A stretch of 61,323 bases of DNA from Roseiflexus sp. (GCA_017743475.1 JAGHYV010000020.1:1-61323); one strand, 5' to 3'. Shown: positions 18,471 through 28,321, counted from the stretch's first letter. The notes: generated by a model from the sequence alone, not told the origin. Translations and numbers: made by a program.

Positions 18471-19682
18471 ATGATGCGCCAGATGACCGACATCACTATT
18501 CGCTCCGCAGCAACGTCCGATGAAGTGGACGCTTTTTTCCTGCTTGCAGTGCAGACATTCGCACCAGACTCATATCCCCCGGTTGCTGCATCACGCTGGC
18601 GGCAGCGTGTCGAGGGAATGCCTGGTTATGTACCCGGACAGGTGCGTTGTGCGTTGGTTGGAACGACGCTGATCGGCGGCTATATTCTGTACGAACGGAT
18701 GATGCGTCTTGGATCGGTCGTGGTTCCGACCGGTTGTTTCGCCAGTCTGGTTGTTCATCCCGACTGGCGCGGTCACGGGATTGCCACAGCGTTGATGCAC
18801 GATGTCACGATGCGCGCACATGAGCGACATCTTGGGTTGATTCTGCTTGATGGCATTGCTGGCTTCTATAGTCGATTCGGGTATGTTGATGTTTTTGACA
18901 CCACTCGCCATACAGTCAGTCGGGCGAGTCTTGCGGCTTGGTCCCGCAGTCCGTATCACGTGCGCCCGGCAACGCTGGACGATGCACCGGTTCTGTTGGA
19001 GTTGTACGAGCGCCACTACGCCGGGTACAGTGGGAGTTTTGTGCGCAGCCTTGCCTGGCAACGACACGATCTCGCATGGCGTCTGCCAGACCATCCGCCG
19101 CTGCTCGCCTGTGATGAAACCGGTCAGGTGCGCGGGTATCTGTTGCTGCCGTTGTATGCACCCAGACACCATGCTGTCGAAGCAGCCGCCGATGATTGGA
19201 ACGCGGCGCTTGCCCTGCTCCAGTATCACGCCAGCGCCGTGGCGGATGCACCGGATATCGACTGGTCCCTGCCCCCTGACTCGCCGACGTTCTACACGCT
19301 TGCTGATCGCCTGAACCTCACCAGTCGCACCTATCGGCACCCAGACGAAGGGTGGATGGCGCTTCCAGCACACCTGCCGACCCTGTTTGCCGCTCTTGCG
19401 CCATTGTTCGAGGAACGATGGCGGATGGTTGGAGGTGAAGCATTTCGGCTTCGGATCGGTGATGCTGCACCAACGCTGGCAGTGGGGCAGGGATCGGGCG
19501 CGATGGAGCGACCGACGGTTGTGCTGACGCCGCAGAGATTCATGCAACTGCTCTTCGGTTTTCGACCCGCCCACTGGATTGCCCATCAACCGGGCGTCTC
19601 CGTCCCGGCTGCGATCCTGCCGACGCTTGATGCGCTCTTTCCGACAGGGCATGCCTGGATCGCAGGATCCGACGCATTCTAG
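18471..19682 (+). CDS. GNAT acetyltransferase with two tandem GNAT-like domains
   Basis: About 403 residues from the ATG at 18471 (MMRQMTDITIRSA; an alternative ATG lies at 18483). The N-terminal GNAT domain has the acetyl-CoA loop in VVHPDWRGHGIATALMHDVT and a C-terminal GFYSRFGYVDVF strand. A second degenerate copy starts about residue 160 (YHVRPATLDDAPVLLELYER). The layout resembles Eis-like enhanced acetyltransferases, with an SCP2-like C-terminal part possible. The acceptor substrate cannot be inferred. Confidence 0.78.
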   Translation: MMRQMTDITIRSAATSDEVDAFFLLAVQTFAPDSYPPVAASRWRQRVEGMPGYVPGQVRCALVGTTLIGGYILYERMMRLGSVVVPTGCFASLVVHPDWRGHGIATALMHDVTMRAHERHLGLILLDGIAGFYSRFGYVDVFDTTRHTVSRASLAAWSRSPYHVRPATLDDAPVLLELYERHYAGYSGSFVRSLAWQRHDLAWRLPDHPPLLACDETGQVRGYLLLPLYAPRHHAVEAAADDWNAALALLQYHASAVADAPDIDWSLPPDSPTFYTLADRLNLTSRTYRHPDEGWMALPAHLPTLFAALAPLFEERWRMVGGEAFRLRIGDAAPTLAVGQGSGAMERPTVVLTPQRFMQLLFGFRPAHWIAHQPGVSVPAAILPTLDALFPTGHAWIAGSDAF

Positions 19683-19710
19683 GGGGACACATGCCCCTAT
19701 TCCGTGCAGC

Positions 19711-20394
19711 TTACACCAGCAGTTTCTTGAACGCTTCGGCAGCGGCAAAACCGTGATCTTTACCAGCCTCCGCCATCCGCTGGCGCACCCGCTCTTCCCA
19801 ACCCTGTACCTCGTCCAGTTGTGTGTGATGCTCGCGCAGCGCCGCAATCTTCAGGTCTACATAATCTGACACATCTTCGACATAATCCGGTTGTTCCGCT
19901 CCCCACAGATAGAGCGCCTCCGGTCGCCAGACTCCAATGCCGATCTGCCCTAATCCCGGCATAAATAGATGGTCGCGCGCGCTGACCACCGCCTCGATCA
20001 CAGCGAATCCGACGGCGCGATGGTCGGGGTGGAGCATATAATGCTTCCATGGATCGTGGGTAAAGATGGCGTGCGGTTTGAAATGGCGGATGTAGAGCGC
20101 AAATTCCGCACGCAGCGCAGGCGAGGGTTCAAGTTCGCCATCGTTGTTGCGCAGGAAGATCACGCGGCGCACGCCAAGGATTTCGGCGGCAGCGCGCTGC
20201 TCCTGTTCACGAATTTCGGACAGGCGAAACGACGACATGGATGGGTCATGGCTGCCCTTGTTGCCGTTCGTGGCGATGATAAACGTTATGTCCCACCCCT
20301 GGGCGGCGAGTTTGGCGATGGTTCCGCCAGCGCCGAACTCGTTGTCGTCGGGATGGGCGCCGATCACAAGCGCGCGTTTTGGTTCGTCGGTCAT
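19711..20394 (-). CDS. PIG-L (LmbE) family deacetylase
   Basis: 227 residues. The zinc motif is AHPDD (residues 13-17) followed by E in NEFGAGG, and HPDHRAVG supplies the third ligand. Family members remove N-acetyl groups from GlcNAc-type substrates such as thiol precursors or glycolipids; the substrate here is unknown. An extended -10 TGGTATAAT lies 40 bases upstream. It ends convergently with the GNAT gene. A second PIG-L protein is at 34667-35413. Confidence 0.9.
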   Translation of the reverse strand: MTDEPKRALVIGAHPDDNEFGAGGTIAKLAAQGWDITFIIATNGNKGSHDPSMSSFRLSEIREQEQRAAAEILGVRRVIFLRNNDGELEPSPALRAEFALYIRHFKPHAIFTHDPWKHYMLHPDHRAVGFAVIEAVVSARDHLFMPGLGQIGIGVWRPEALYLWGAEQPDYVEDVSDYVDLKIAALREHHTQLDEVQGWEERVRQRMAEAGKDHGFAAAEAFKKLLV

Positions 20395-20433
20395 AGCGGG
20401 TTCTCTTCAGCAACAGTCGTTGAATTGTCGTAT

Positions 20434-20442
20434 ATTATACCA
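20434..20442 (-). promoter_or_regulatory. Extended -10 promoter of the PIG-L gene
   Basis: Minus-strand TGGTATAAT, 40 bases before the ATG at 20394. Confidence 0.6.
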
Positions 20443-20575
20443 ATCGCCTGGAGTGAAGATGACGGCTGCCGATGTGCAGCGGATGGTGCGTGCGACTCGA
20501 CGATGACGCCTGCGGACATCAACTGTCCTGGTGGCAATTCCCGGCGCTGGCAATCGCTTTGTGAACACCGGGCAA

Positions 20576-21178
20576 ATGAGGCATCCGGTGATTCGGAATC
20601 CACATCTGAAAACTGTTCTACGCGCACTCATCGCTCTTGGGCGCGGGATTGCGACAGCGCTGACGAGCACTCTCCTGCTCCTGGGGCTGACGGCAGCAAT
20701 GGTTGTCGTGCAGAGCGGACGCGATGAAGTGCGTCCGGCTGGCGCTGCGGTTGTGCCAGGCGAGGCGGTTGACAGCGCACTCACACCTGGTCAGAAAGCG
20801 CAGTGTGATCATGCTGCCAATCTCTACCGTCGCGGGATGGTCAGTCGCATTATCCTGACCGGCGTCACGGTCGCGCCGCTTGCGCGCCAGTATCTGATCG
20901 ATCAAGGGGTGCCGCCGCAGGTGTTGCTCATTGAAGAAGAGAGCGCGTCGCTGGTCGAGGGCTTGCGTGCTGCGGCGAATATGGCGCGTGCGCAAGGGAT
21001 CTCATCGATTGTCATCGTCGTCGATCCACCAGTGATGCTCACTGCCCTCAAGGTCGCGCGCGACGAAGGATTGACTGCGTATGGGTCGCCAGCTAGCGAT
21101 GCTGCAGGCGCTGATGACCCCAATGCAGTGGCGGGCGAGACCTGGCGCTATTTGAGGTATATATTTGCAGGAAGGTAA
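20576..21178 (+). CDS. YdcF/SanA (DUF218)-like membrane-anchored protein
   Basis: About 200 residues from the ATG at 20576; a GTG at 20531 would add 15 residues. One N-terminal helix (ALTSTLLLLGLTAAMVVV) anchors a domain with GAAVVPGEAVD, AANLYRRGMVSRIILTG, AREYLI-type DQGVPPQVLLIEEES and IVIVVDPPVMLTALKVARDEG, the succession of conserved blocks of DUF218 proteins. This family is linked to envelope maintenance, without a firmly known reaction. Confidence 0.72.
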   Translation: MRHPVIRNPHLKTVLRALIALGRGIATALTSTLLLLGLTAAMVVVQSGRDEVRPAGAAVVPGEAVDSALTPGQKAQCDHAANLYRRGMVSRIILTGVTVAPLARQYLIDQGVPPQVLLIEEESASLVEGLRAAANMARAQGISSIVIVVDPPVMLTALKVARDEGLTAYGSPASDAAGADDPNAVAGETWRYLRYIFAGR

Positions 21179-21180
21179 GC

Positions 21181-21467
21181 GGATGCTGGAGATCTGTCCT
21201 GGTGCATCGTCGTCGTGCCAGGCGATCTTCGCAGCGCCCGTGCATGCGGATGATTCCGCCAGAAGCCCGCTGGCGCAGCGCCACAACATTCGTACCCCTC
21301 GTGCATGCGGGTGATCCGCCACTGGCGTTCCCACCGTTCAATAGTACTGACGTATGCCGATCACCTGCGGGTCCGCGAAGTGGACCGTCAGGTGATTCGG
21401 TTTGTCAGTCGGCGTAGCTGCTCGTGCCTCTGTTCCATCAGTGACCGGAAGCACGGGTGGGCGAGCT
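21181..21467. repeat. Gene-free stretch with a duplicated 20-base motif
   Basis: GTGCATGCGG followed by RTGAT and CCGCCA occurs at 21240 and again at 21301, a spacing of 61 bases. No promoter, RNA or ORF is supported here. Confidence 0.4.
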
Positions 21468-21620
21468 TCACAATGCACCTCTGGATCGAAACTTGTAGAT
21501 GGCAAGACCAGCCAAAAACACAACCGCAATGCCGACAGAGACACGAGGGTCTAGCATCGCAGTGAAGAGAACCAGAGGCGCGGCAAGGCTATTGATGATT
21601 CCTTCCGTCTTGTTGTTCAT
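21468..21620 (-). CDS. Short membrane protein of 50 residues
   Basis: Start ATG at 21620 with a strong AGGAGG seven bases upstream. The longer upstream frame lacks such support. Sequence begins MNNKTEGIINSLAAPLVLFT and has two hydrophobic stretches separated by DPRVS, ending in the basic tail YKFRSRGAL. No family recognised, but the clean ribosome site and composition favour a real gene. It lies downstream of the broken hydrolase gene. Confidence 0.6.
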   Translation of the reverse strand: MNNKTEGIINSLAAPLVLFTAMLDPRVSVGIAVVFLAGLAIYKFRSRGAL

Positions 21621-21718
21621 ATCATCCTCCTCGTGGGACTTCGTCTGTTCTGCTAACGGCGCCGGGCTCAGCCACGCTACCAGAGGCAATGTCGGCTGGA
21701 GCGAGTGGTTGGGCAACC

Positions 21719-22724
21719 CTACCTGGACGTCAGGAACTCAAGGACTGCCCTGTTGAAGGCTTCGGGATTGTCGATATTCAGCAGATGATGGGCCGCTGGA
21801 ATGATAACAAAATGCGCGTTGAGGATCCGCCTGGCCATCTCCCGGGCCTGGGAATGGGTCTGCCTGTTCTTCTCACCGACGAGGACCAGTGTGGGTGACA
21901 TAATGTTGCCCAGGAGACGTTTGCCGTCAAAGTCAAGCGCCGCCCTCATGACTCGGATTGCAGTCTCGCGGTCGTAGCGCCCCATCTCCTGCTTGATGAA
22001 CAGAGCAACGCCAGGATGTATTCTGCCATATTGCCTTGCTGACAGGGTCACAAGCATACTTTGTGGGATCACCTTCATAAACGAGATCGCTATCCAGGTT
22101 TGTACTCGTTCCCACAGCGAGCTCTGGGTGCTGAAAGCCGTCTCTGCCAGGACAAGTTTAGCTATGCGTCCGGGGCGAGAAGTAGCCAATTGCTGTGCGA
22201 CCATTCCACCCAGGGAGTCCCCGCACACATGGGCCTGTTCGACCTTGCAAGAAATCAAGCAGGTCAATGATCGCGTCGGCAAGACGCGCTACGGTGTACG
22301 GGCCGATGGCTTTGGGCAAGTCGCCGTGCGCTGGGAGGTCGGGGGCAACTACCTGATAGGTCTTGCTGAATTCGGCGATCTGATCACGCCACACTCTCCT
22401 GCTGACAAGGGCGCCGTGTATCAGCAGGAGCAGGTGTCCTGTTCCGGCTGTCTCGTAGGATAACAAGGCATTCCTCGTCCTGTTTGGATACAGCCGCCCA
22501 ACGCTATGCTTCACATGCTGCGACTCATATGCCAGCGCATTGCGCACCGTCAAGCCAGTGGCTGCGCACGTAGGCAGGAGGCTTGCGACCATGCCAATTG
22601 CGACCGATGCGACTATCCAGAGCGCAGCGCTGTCGAGTGCAAAGTGAAAGATCTTTCGCCAGCTTGATCCGAAATCATGGTCTTCCTCATTTACTGCCAT
22701 GCCTGCGGGTAGCCACATTATCAT
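21719..22724 (-). pseudogene. Membrane-anchored alpha/beta hydrolase, frameshifted
   Basis: The 5' part (ATG 22724 overlapping the previous stop, or ATG 22700) encodes a membrane segment (ALWIVASVAIGMVASLLP) and the first half of an alpha/beta hydrolase (HLLLLIHGALVS, VVAPDLPAHG). At about 22248 the frame shifts by one base: LLDFLQ continues as VEQAHVCGDSLGGMVAQQLA, restoring the nucleophile elbow G-D-S-L-G-G. The remainder is intact to 21719 and has the catalytic His in PAAHHLLNIDNPE. A single lesion means recent inactivation or a sequencing error. Confidence 0.75.
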
Positions 22725-23158
22725 CGCCGCGCGATCCGAACCCCTGCCAGTCCACACGCCAGTACGACAATCGCATCGACCGCAAATGAGATTGCCTGTT
22801 CGCCGCTGAGGGGTGCGTTGAAGAGCCATAGCGTCATTCCAACTAGTCCGATCAGCGCCAGAATCGCTGCGCTCACAACCGGCAGAGTGGCGGATGCACT
22901 GCTATGCGCCAGGCGCATGCCACGCCAGAATGCCACTGCCGCCAGAAGTACTCTCGGCAGCGCCTGATACCACACTGCGCCGGAGAGACTCGTCACGGCA
23001 ATGTTGATCGCCTCCGGATCGCCGCGCGTCTGAAATCCGACGATAACTCCATATCCAACACTGATGGCAATCGCAGCGCCCTACGGAATAATGATCATTA
23101 AGACGCTTGACCAGATCATCGTGCCCCAGGGGAAGGGTTGCTTGTGTTGCGCTATCAT
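22721..23158 (-). pseudogene. Four-helix membrane protein interrupted by an in-frame amber codon
   Basis: ATG at 23158 opens MIAQHKQPFPWGTMIWSSVL. Codon 26 is TAG (23083-23081), after which the same frame runs on for 120 codons to 22721 with the same hydrophobic character (AIAISVGYGVIVGF, LPVVSAAILALIGLVGMTLW). A Gln codon (CAG) to TAG change would explain it. The stop overlaps the ATG of the hydrolase gene (ATGA), so the two formed an operon. Family not recognised. A downstream start at 22996 would give only a truncated form. Confidence 0.6.
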
Positions 23159-23384
23159 GGGAGTGCTCTCCTCGCCTGGTTGCATCGTCAGGAATACAGT
23201 AGCGCGCTCTGACCGATTGCAACAGCCTCGAACGATGGAATTGCAGGATGATCCCTGTCGGGTGCTTCCGCCACCCGATGTACGACATTTGGAAGAGGTT
23301 CTCCGCCCGTCTTTCCTGGTGATCTTCCCCCGACCGGCTTTCAAGAGCGGGTTATTCCAGCCGTTAAGTCGGGAGCAGGCAGAG

Positions 23385-23413
23385 TTGTGTCTCATTGCAG
23401 AATGGGTTAGAAT
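23385..23413 (+). promoter_or_regulatory. Promoter of polA
   Basis: TTGTGT (23385-23390), 17-base spacer, TAGAAT (23408-23413), 41 bases before the start codon. Confidence 0.6.
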
Positions 23414-23454
23414 ACCTGTGTTACTCATCCACACAACCGTAAAGAGAGCGTCTC

Positions 23455-26352
23455 GTGTCTAACAAGCGTCCACTGCTGCTGCTGATCGATGGCCACGCAC
23501 TGGCGTACCGCGCGTTCCACGCGCTGGCGGAGGCCGGTTTGCGCTCTTCGACCGGCGAGCCGACGTATGCAGTCTACGGTTTTACGTCGGCGATGCTCAA
23601 TGCTATCGAGGAGTATCACCCCGACTATGCAGCAGTGGCATTCGATGTCGGGAAGACCTTCCGCGACGACCTGTACGCCGAATACAAGGCGAACCGCGCT
23701 GAAACTCCTGCCGAGTTCGAGCAGCAACTCGAGCGCATTAAGCAAGTGCTGGCGGCGTTCGACATCCCGATCTATACCGCCGATGGGTATGAAGCCGATG
23801 ACGTGATCGGCACGCTAGCGCGTCAGGCGACAGAGCGCGGCGTCGATGTGCTGATCCTGACCGGCGATACCGACACGCTTCAACTGGTCGATGAGCACGT
23901 GACGGTGCTGCTCAATAATCCCTATGTGCGCGGTTCCAAAAACACAACGCGCTATGGGGTCGCCGATGTGTGCGCGCGTTACAAAGGGTTGCGCCCCGAT
24001 CAACTTGCCGATCTGCGCGGGTTGAAGGGCGATCCGTCCGATAATATCCCCGGCGTCAAAGGGATTGGGGAGGCTGGCGCCATTGCACTGCTCAATCAGT
24101 TTGGCTCAATCGAGAACCTGTACGATCATCTGGACGAAGTGCCGAAACGCTACCAGAAGCACCTGGAAGGTCAACGTGATGCAGCGTTGTTCAGCAAGAA
24201 ACTGGCAACAATTGTGCGTGATGCGCCAGTGGTGCTCGATCTTCCTGCCGCAACCATCGCCGACTATGACCGCAGTCGGGTGATCGCCGTCTTCCAGGAA
24301 CTTGAATTCAGCGCGTCTCTGGTCAGGCGTCTTCCTCTGTCGCAGACTATGGCAGCGCCGCAGGCGCTGCCGCCAGTCGAGCCGCCTGCGCCGCTTCAGG
24401 TCGATATGTTTGCATCCGTAACACCCGGACCGGAGGACAGACCGCAGCAGTTGACCCTGTTCAACGATATGCCGACGCATGTTGCACCGGTGGTTGAGAC
24501 GCCAGTGCGCGATGCGCCCGGTGAGTATCGCACCGCCTGCAACGATGCCGATCTGGAAGCAATTGTCGCGGAACTCAAGAATGCGCCGCTGTTTGCATTC
24601 GATACCGAGACTCGTGGCTCCAATCCCCTGCGCGACGATCTGGTGGGTATTGCCCTGGCGACCATCCCCGGCAGGGGATGGTATGTTCCGCTGGGGCATA
24701 CTACCGGCGAGACGCAACTGCCGCGCGAGCAAGTCATTGCTGCGCTGCGTCCGTTCTTCGCCGATCCGGCTCGATCCAGAATAGCGCACAACGCGAAGTT
24801 CGACATCGAGGTGCTGGAACGCGCTGGCATTCCGGTTTCCAGCGTAGCGTTTGATACGATGCTGGCGGCTGCACTGCTCGACAAACGGCGCAACCTGAAA
24901 GACCTGGCATTCTACGAACTGAACCTTGCTGCTCCACTCGAATCGATTGAATCGTTGATCGGGAAGGGCAAAAACCAGGTGACGTTTGCCGATGTGCCGA
25001 TTGCGCGCGCCACGCCGTATGCCGCTGCCGACGCCGATATGACACTGCGCTTGAAGCCGGTGCTTGAAGCGAAACTGCGTGCAGCTGGCAGTGTTGCGGA
25101 TGTGTTCTACCGCCTGGAGATGCCGCTTGTTCCGGTGCTGGTGCGCATGGAACAGGCAGGCATTCTGCTCGATGTTCCGTATATGCGCGCTCTTGGTGAG
25201 CGTATGGGACGGGAACTCGAACAGATTGAGCAGCAGATCTACGCAATTGCCGGGCAAACGTTCAACATCAACTCGGGTGATCAATTGAGCGAGGTATTGT
25301 TCGGTCCTAAGATCAACCTGCCGACCACTGGTCTTGATCGTACCCGAACAGGGCGCTACTCGCTGACCGCGCAGGCGCTCGAGGAACTGCAAGCCAGCGA
25401 CACCACCGGCATCATCGAGTTGATCCTGCGTCACCGTCGCCTGAGCAAACTCAAATCGACCTACGTCGATGAATTGCCAGCGCTGGTCAACCCGGAGACT
25501 GGCAGAGTTCATACTGATTACAACCAGCTCGGTGCGGCGACCGGTCGGTTGAGCAGCAACTCGCCCAACCTGCAGAATATTCCCACGCGCACCGAAGAGG
25601 GGCGCGAGGTACGGCGCGGTTTCATTGCTGCACCGGGTCACCTGCTGATCGCTGCCGACTATTCGCAGATCGAGTTGCGTGTGCTGGCGCATATGACCGG
25701 CGATCCAAACCTGATCCAGGCCTTCATTGAGGGGCGGGACATCCATGCGGCAACTGCTGCTCGTCTGTTTGGCGTCGGCTTCAGCGCAGTGGACAAGAAT
25801 CAGCGGCGGATCGCAAAAACCGTGGTTTTTGGCGTCATCTATGGCATCAGCCCGTTTGGGCTGGCACAGCGGTTGGGGATTTCGCGTGAACAGGCGCGCA
25901 GTCTGATCGATAGTCTATTCAATCAGTTCCCGCGCATCCGCGACTATATCGACCGCACACTCGATACCGGGCGGAGCGAAGGGTATGTGCAGTCACTCTT
26001 CGGTCGTCGCCGTCCCATGTTCGACCTGCGCGTATCCGGTCCACGTCGCCAGGCAGCCGAACGCGAAGCGATCAACCACCCGATCCAGTCTACTGCGGCG
26101 GACATCATGAAACTGGCGATGATTGCAGTCGATGCTGAACTCCGGCGTCGGCGGATGCGCACCCGGATGCTGCTCCAGGTTCACGACGAACTGATCTTTG
26201 AAGCGCCGGAAGCGGAGGTGGATGATGTGGTGGCGCTGGTGCGCGAGCGGATGGAAGGCGTGTTGCAAGGGATGGAACCGCCGTTTGCCGTGCCGTTGCG
26301 CGTCGAAGTCGAAACAGGACCGAACTGGGAAGAATTGACCCCGGCGGGATGA
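23455..26352 (+). CDS. polA: DNA polymerase I
   Basis: 965 residues from a GTG at 23455. Domains in order: 5'-3' exonuclease (LLLIDGHALAYRAFHAL, YEADDVIGTLA, LTGDTDTLQLV, GVKGIGEAGA; about 1-300), a Pro-rich linker, 3'-5' exonuclease (about 365-560), and polymerase. All three proofreading motifs are present (FDTET, HNAKFD, YAAADAD), so this is not the exonuclease-dead type found in Thermus. Polymerase motifs: DYSQIELRVLAH, the O-helix RRIAKTVVFGVIYG, and VHDELIFEAP. Role: Okazaki fragment maturation and repair. Confidence 0.97.
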   Translation: MSNKRPLLLLIDGHALAYRAFHALAEAGLRSSTGEPTYAVYGFTSAMLNAIEEYHPDYAAVAFDVGKTFRDDLYAEYKANRAETPAEFEQQLERIKQVLAAFDIPIYTADGYEADDVIGTLARQATERGVDVLILTGDTDTLQLVDEHVTVLLNNPYVRGSKNTTRYGVADVCARYKGLRPDQLADLRGLKGDPSDNIPGVKGIGEAGAIALLNQFGSIENLYDHLDEVPKRYQKHLEGQRDAALFSKKLATIVRDAPVVLDLPAATIADYDRSRVIAVFQELEFSASLVRRLPLSQTMAAPQALPPVEPPAPLQVDMFASVTPGPEDRPQQLTLFNDMPTHVAPVVETPVRDAPGEYRTACNDADLEAIVAELKNAPLFAFDTETRGSNPLRDDLVGIALATIPGRGWYVPLGHTTGETQLPREQVIAALRPFFADPARSRIAHNAKFDIEVLERAGIPVSSVAFDTMLAAALLDKRRNLKDLAFYELNLAAPLESIESLIGKGKNQVTFADVPIARATPYAAADADMTLRLKPVLEAKLRAAGSVADVFYRLEMPLVPVLVRMEQAGILLDVPYMRALGERMGRELEQIEQQIYAIAGQTFNINSGDQLSEVLFGPKINLPTTGLDRTRTGRYSLTAQALEELQASDTTGIIELILRHRRLSKLKSTYVDELPALVNPETGRVHTDYNQLGAATGRLSSNSPNLQNIPTRTEEGREVRRGFIAAPGHLLIAADYSQIELRVLAHMTGDPNLIQAFIEGRDIHAATAARLFGVGFSAVDKNQRRIAKTVVFGVIYGISPFGLAQRLGISREQARSLIDSLFNQFPRIRDYIDRTLDTGRSEGYVQSLFGRRRPMFDLRVSGPRRQAAEREAINHPIQSTAADIMKLAMIAVDAELRRRRMRTRMLLQVHDELIFEAPEAEVDDVVALVRERMEGVLQGMEPPFAVPLRVEVETGPNWEELTPAG

Positions 26353-26426
26353 CGAACGTCACATCCTGACCGTCATCATGTCTCATCCTCGCGTCACACC
26401 AGTATGCCACAATTGCCACAGGCATA

Positions 26427-26435
26427 TGCTACAAT
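26427..26435 (+). promoter_or_regulatory. Extended -10 before the GT2 gene
   Basis: TGCTACAAT, 15 bases before the ATG at 26451; the ribosome site GGAGG lies between them. Confidence 0.45.
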
Positions 26436-26450
26436 AGTGGAGGCGCGACG

Positions 26451-27488
26451 ATGGGCACAAGCGTATGGGGCACCCGTTCAGGAGAACTTCCACGTATGAC
26501 AGTCGTTGAACCTGTGACGCAGACGCGTCCGCGCGAACAGCGGATCATCGATGCGGAGCGTCCGACCTTCTCGATTGTGGCGCCAGTGTACAACGAAGAG
26601 GCGCTGTTGCCAGAGTTCTACCGTCGCGTCGTGGCTGCCATCGAGCCACTGGGTGAGCCATTCGAGATCATTCTGGTCAACGACGGTTCACGTGACCGGT
26701 CGCTCCAGATTATGCTGGAACTCCACGAGCGCGATCCGCGCGTCAAAGTGATCAACTTTTCACGCAACTTCGGTCACCAGATAGCTATTACCGCTGGCAC
26801 CGACTACGCACGCGGCAGGGCAGTTGTGGTGATCGACTCGGACCTGCAAGACCCGCCCGAAGTTATCGTGGACATGATCGCTCGCTGGCGCGAAGGGTAC
26901 CAGCTCGTCTATGGCGTGCGCTCCGAACGCGAAGGCGAAACAGCGTTCAAACTCGCAACCGCTTCGCTCTTCTACCGCCTCATTCGCAAAATTACCAGCG
27001 TCGATATTCCTGCCGATACGGGTGACTTTCGCCTGATGGATCGCAAGGTTGTCGATGCCCTCAAGTCGATGCGCGAGCACCACCGCTTTATGCGCGGCCT
27101 GTCTGTATGGGTCGGTTTCAAGCAGACGGGTGTGACCTATAAGCGCGATGCGCGGAAAGCGGGTGTCACCAAGTATCCTCTGCGCAAGATGCTGAAATTT
27201 GCAATAGATGGGATCACTGCCTTTTCGTACCTGCCGTTGCAACTGGCAACCTATGTCGGGTTTAGCGTCGCTGCGCTCGGCCTGCTTGGCATTATTGCGG
27301 TGATCATTCTCCGGTTGCTTGGCAACGAACTGCTCGGTCAGGCGACGACGCTGGTGGCAGTGCTGTTCATGGGAGGTGTGCAACTGGTGTTTCTCGGCAT
27401 CCTTGGTGAATATCTGGGGCGCATTTACGATGAGGTGAAGCAGCGCCCATTATATATTGTCGCCGATGCGTTCGGTTTTGATGAATGA
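26451..27488 (+). CDS. Family 2 glycosyltransferase, polyprenyl-phosphate type, with two C-terminal helices
   Basis: 345 residues; the ATG at 26451 has GGAGG seven bases upstream. GT-A fold motifs: [31 protein letters not shown], and the DxD-like [31 protein letters not shown] is typical of GtrB/DPM1-like enzymes that load a sugar onto undecaprenyl phosphate. Two C-terminal membrane helices (about 255-280 and 295-325) and [18 protein letters not shown] complete the GtrB pattern. It acts on the cytoplasmic face in glycan modification. Donor sugar unknown. Confidence 0.9.
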   Translation: MGTSVWGTRSGELPRMTVVEPVTQTRPREQRIIDAERPTFSIVAPVYNEEALLPEFYRRVVAAIEPLGEPFEIILVNDGSRDRSLQIMLELHERDPRVKVINFSRNFGHQIAITAGTDYARGRAVVVIDSDLQDPPEVIVDMIARWREGYQLVYGVRSEREGETAFKLATASLFYRLIRKITSVDIPADTGDFRLMDRKVVDALKSMREHHRFMRGLSVWVGFKQTGVTYKRDARKAGVTKYPLRKMLKFAIDGITAFSYLPLQLATYVGFSVAALGLLGIIAVIILRLLGNELLGQATTLVAVLFMGGVQLVFLGILGEYLGRIYDEVKQRPLYIVADAFGFDE

Positions 27489-27535
27489 ACATGAGAGCGG
27501 TAGCAGCGGCTCTCTTCTCCTGTAGCGTTTCTACG

Positions 27536-28321
27536 TTATGGGATGGCACGCAGCCACGCCTCTGTGCCAAATTTTGTTTCGACCAGTCGTTCTGCGGCTT
27601 TCCATTCTTCTGGTGTGATCGCCGACTCGGTCAGCCCATACTGAGCGCGGAACGTCTCGATCATCCGCTCGATGATCGCCTCGCGCGGCAATCCAGTCTG
27701 GCGGCGGAGTGGATCGACCCGTTTGGCGGCGCTGGCGATCCCCTTGTCACTGAGTTTCTCACGCCCGATCCGCAGGATCTCCAGCATCCTGGCGTTGTCA
27801 ATATCGTACGCCATGGTCACGTGGTGCAGCACCGCGCCATTGCGCCGCGTTTGCGCCGCCCCGCCGATCTTGCCAGCTGCCGAGGTGATATCGTTGATCG
27901 GTTGATACCATGCCTCCACGCCAAGTGATGCCAGCGCGTCAAGCACCCACCGATCACAGAAGGCATATGAGTCGACCATACTCATGCCTGCTACCAGTTC
28001 AACCGGTGCGTAGATCGAATAGGTGATCGTATTGCCCGGTTCGATAAACATCGCTCCGCCGCCAGTGATGCGGCGGACAACCTGTACCTGGTAGCGTTGC
28101 GCACTTTCGAGATCGACCTCGTTTCGCAGCGACTGGAAACGACCGATGACCACGGCGCTTGCTGCCCATTCCCAGATGCGCAGCGTCGGCTTGCGCCGCC
28201 CAGCGGCCACTTCCTCCAGCAACGCCTCATCGAGTGCCATGTGCATAACCGGATGGATCGGCTCGCTCCGGATCAACTGCCAGTCGTATGCACGCCAGGG
28301 CGATGACGATGGAATGCTCAT
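27536..28321 (-). CDS. lplA: Lipoate-protein ligase A, catalytic subunit
   Basis: 261 residues. The BPL/LplA/LipB catalytic fold is shown by WEWAASAVVIGRFQSLRNEV, the nucleotide/lipoate loop VVRRITGGGAMFIEPGN, and the catalytic Lys region AAGKIGGAAQTRRNGAVLHH. It activates lipoate with ATP and attaches it to E2 or GcvH lysines; the E2 gene at 41447 encodes a likely acceptor. Its start overlaps the stop of the small upstream gene (ATGA), which encodes the missing C-terminal domain. Confidence 0.9.
   Translation of the reverse strand: MSIPSSSPWRAYDWQLIRSEPIHPVMHMALDEALLEEVAAGRRKPTLRIWEWAASAVVIGRFQSLRNEVDLESAQRYQVQVVRRITGGGAMFIEPGNTITYSIYAPVELVAGMSMVDSYAFCDRWVLDALASLGVEAWYQPINDITSAAGKIGGAAQTRRNGAVLHHVTMAYDIDNARMLEILRIGREKLSDKGIASAAKRVDPLRRQTGLPREAIIERMIETFRAQYGLTESAITPEEWKAAERLVETKFGTEAWLRAIP

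Noticed and set aside
23081-23083. TAG as pyrrolysine or other recoding
   Set aside because: No recoding element seen, no relevant enzymes in the window, and the neighbouring gene is also broken; simple nonsense mutation is more likely.
24106-25746. 546-codon minus-strand frame inside polA
   Set aside because: Antisense shadow of a gene with conserved motifs on the plus strand; composition is typical of reversed GC-rich codons.
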